Part shown: one piece after another, positions 61,801-64,000 of the stretch
Numbering within the stretch: position 1 is the stretch's first letter
How the letters are laid out: every line of letters starts with the position of its first letter
Assembly (NCBI GenBank): GCA_009599575.1
Contig: VWND01000075.1
Span: 186,001-250,000, forward strand
Length of the DNA stretch: 64,000 nt
Direction: 5' to 3'
From: Blumeriella jaapii
Taxonomy: Eukaryota; Ascomycota; Leotiomycetes; Helotiales; Drepanopezizaceae
Notes under the pieces: generated by a model
Told to the model about the DNA's origin: nothing
Databases searched by the model: none
Seen by the model: the letters and a program-made list of their open reading frames with translations, nothing else
Position numbers and translations under genes: made by a program

Positions 61801-62195
61801 TGGCCGCGGCTGGTATTTGCCTCTTCATCGGCATTGTTTGCAAAGACAATGGAGTGGCAAGTCTCATTGGCTCTTTAGTCATGCTTTTCAGCTTGCTCTT
61901 CGCCGGGCTGCTCCTCAATCATGACGCTATTCCAAAGTCCGCCCTGTGGTTGCAGTCCATATCCATCTTCCACTATGGCTTTGAATCTCTCATCGTCAAC
62001 GAAGTTACATACCTGTCACTTAAGGACAAGAAGCTTGGGCTTACAATCGACGTTCCTGGGGCTACGATTTTGAGCTCATTTGGTTTCAACACTCAAGCAC
62101 TATGGCCTGATGTTACGAACTTGGCGATCTTTGCGGGAGGCTTCATCATTTTGGCCTATGTGGCCATGCATGTATTGTTGGTAGAGAGAAGGTAG
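58816..62195 (+). CDS. ADP1: ABCG half-transporter of the Adp1 type
   Basis: Exons 58816-58961, 59013-59416 and 59467-62195 give 1092 aa, near yeast Adp1. A signal peptide ([15 protein letters not shown]) precedes a Cys-rich extracytoplasmic region with EGF-like motifs ([27 protein letters not shown]). A first membrane span lies at about 313-334. The nucleotide-binding domain carries Walker [10 protein letters not shown] at 400-408, signature ISGGE at 509-513 and Walker B LFLDEP at 530-535. A disordered linker leads to the ABC2 membrane domain, beginning [15 protein letters not shown], with six predicted spans. The order NBD then membrane domain defines the G family. Yeast Adp1 localises to internal membranes; its substrate is unknown. 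Confidence 0.95.
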
Positions 62196-64000
62196 ATAGA
62201 GGCACATAGTAATATTCTCGGCATCGTTCATTGCATGGGATACACCTTCTACGGTCACAGGAACTCCGCAAATAGCAAGCCTTTATTGTATGTCTTTCGA
62301 TTGCATGAGATCATGAAGAGAGAAAACGTGTGTATACTGTGTACGTCAAAGGCTTTCCGCTTCTGCATTCTCGCTACAGCATTAGCACAAGCTATCGGTT
62401 TTTTGTCTCATCTTTTCATGCACACTGCAGTCAATGATATCTCCTAGTCAGTCAATTTCGTGTAATAGTGTTTTGCCTCCCCGTATTCGATTTTGGACCA
62501 AGTAATAGAGGTCGCAGTTGGGGTCGAGGTAGACTTCGAGGACCAGGGAGGACCAAAAGCAGGAGGAGAGATGCGGCGGGAGGATGGAGAGGATAGAACC
62601 TCCTCCGGACAAGAGATCGACTTCAGCCCAGGGACTAGGGATACGTCTCGGGCCAATACTTCGGCTAGGACTCGGGGGAGTGATCATGGTAGAAGTCGGG
62701 AACCAAGGAGGAGCTGGAGCAGGAGGAATAGGAGGAGGAGGAGGAGGAGGAGGAGGGGTATGGATCGGGCCAATGTGAAGGGCTGGACTTCGCGGGTCAC
62801 GTCTTTGGCACGTGAACGCGCATATGCGGCACACTTAATCTGTACAATTTCACCTTTTCGTAGATAATGCAAATTTCTTACAAACCTATTATTCGAAGAC
62901 AACAAAGAAGAAAATAAACTACATACAAGCATCGCTTAAATAGCGACTCCATAACAAGACCACAACAGGGTTAGACTGAACAGTAAGGCTACCTTAGTGC
63001 AATATTGTTGTCTGAAACTGCGGAAAATCATTCATTAGGGCAATTGCGAGTTTCAGGCAGTATATTCTTGTCCTACCTCTTTGAGACAGATTAATTAGCC
63101 TGATTCTCTAAGTGAACTGTTTGGGTCCTGCCCTTCTCTTCAAGAAATGAATAGCTAGAATATGGTTGCGGAGGATCAACATTCGAGCTAGCTTGAAAAG
63201 AAGGCATTCAAACACTTAAGAGGGTTTCGCAAGTGGAATAAATCAAGCTCATTTGGCATAATATATGTCTACCGGCGCAACTTCCGCTCGGAAAGATTCT
63301 CGGAGTTAAAACCACGAGTGGCGCTCAATGGCAAGTCAAGGAAGACGATGAGTATAACTGATGATAATTGTAACAGGGACCCTCAACATTTGGCTGTCTG
63401 CCATACTACGCCATCTCTTACACCTCCTGAGTCCAATCCTTGTAAAACACTGAGTGGGATCTCAGGGAGATAGTGCGAGCTCGGTTTCTCAAGTCAGCAA
63501 CTCCTTACACTTGTAACTTCTACCGTCTAGCTTTTGTAAAGTAGAGGATGTAACACGAGCAATTGAGGTGTTCTTCCGGGCTGAATGAGCTCGCCGTGTC
63601 GAATGCAACATCTCAGCTTTGCAAGCACAATGGTGTACCAAAATACTTCCAACGTGAACTTGAAATACACGAGCCAGATTGTCCTTTTGTAGGTGGAATC
63701 CCCTCAGTCAATAGTTTCGTACCACACGTGTAATACTTTCTAGAAGTACAGTACATAAACGTTCCTAGATTCCATTCAGCCCATTGCCCACAAGTCCAAA
63801 AACCTTTTGAATCGAGACACAATCACTTCGAAGGACAGGTATAAATTACTCACGCGTGAGGCTAGCCTTCCTTCGTTTTACTTGGGCCAGATTCGTCGCA
63901 GTACGTCCCCCAGCTATCCGTATGACTCTGCTCACGATAATGCTAACACTTCGCGTTGCCGCAACAGAAAGTAGTGGTCCAGCTAAGCCGACCACTGCGA
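62196..64000. other. Gene-free 3' flank with a GGA-rich tract
   Basis: No gene is recognised to the end of the window. A (gga)n-type purine tract lies at about 62698-62757 and makes long but low-complexity frames on both strands (poly-Pro or poly-Leu on the minus strand). The first few hundred bases should hold the transporter's 3' untranslated region. Confidence 0.5.

Noticed and set aside
54245..62195. Zn2Cys6 factor, aminotransferase and ABC transporter as parts of the PKS cluster
   Set aside because: They are 15 kb or more from the PKS with unrelated genes and pseudogenes between, and the transporter looks like conserved Adp1.
62448..62932. Proline- or leucine-rich proteins at the GGA tract
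   Set aside because: Both strands give frames only because of the simple repeat; no conserved sequence on either side.

Overview
The window is nuclear DNA of a filamentous ascomycete (Pezizomycotina). Genes carry short introns of roughly 41-140 nt with GT(A/C)NGT-type donors and CTAAC/CTGAC branch sites. The set includes a highly reducing polyketide synthase, a Clr5-domain protein, a Zn2Cys6 factor, a LovG/FSH1-type hydrolase and secreted small proteins. The first 7 kb look mutated by RIP (repeat-induced point mutation). Species cannot be named from the sequence alone. Gene models below were spliced by hand from the sequence; every multi-exon total was checked for divisibility by three.

Layout. 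(1) 1-7.2 kb: AT-rich, CpA-depleted block holding a Ty3/gypsy chromovirus on the minus strand. It is cut off by the window start, has a 413-bp 5' LTR at 5856-6268, and is split in its integrase by a solo LTR of the same family (1375-1787) with a 5-bp target duplication. (2) 7.2-10 kb: no recognisable gene. (3) 10-20.2 kb: a housekeeping block of SWP1/ribophorin II (OST), NUDC, TFB3/MAT1 (TFIIH), an AP180/ANTH endocytic adaptor and mitochondrial aspartyl-tRNA synthetase. (4) 20.2-28.3 kb: gene-poor, with an intron-containing tRNA-Asp, a 12-bp minisatellite and an unusual array of eight imperfect repeats (26.8-27.6 kb, dominant period 94 bp). (5) 28.3-39 kb: an apparent small secondary-metabolite locus. 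It has a 2288-residue HR-PKS (KS-AT-DH-ER-KR-ACP, no C-methyltransferase, no releasing domain) and a LovG-like FSH1 hydrolase that carries a frameshift before its catalytic His. (6) 39.4-46.7 kb: a Clr5/TPR protein, a poly-C tract, a secreted protein with a homopolymer frameshift, and a secreted protein with a hyperacidic tail. (7) 49.4-56.8 kb: a low-complexity hypothetical protein, a SET-domain protein, a broken glutathione S-transferase, a Zn2Cys6 factor and a small one-pass membrane ORF. (8) 57.1-62.2 kb: a class I aminotransferase divergent from an Adp1-type ABCG transporter. (9) 62.2-64 kb: nothing recognised.

Working together: the PKS has no thioesterase or reductase, so a stand-alone hydrolase next door is the expected release partner, as LovG is for LovB. 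The frameshift in that hydrolase therefore matters to whether the locus can make product. The other genes are ordinary housekeeping genes or singletons, with no sign that they belong to the same pathway.
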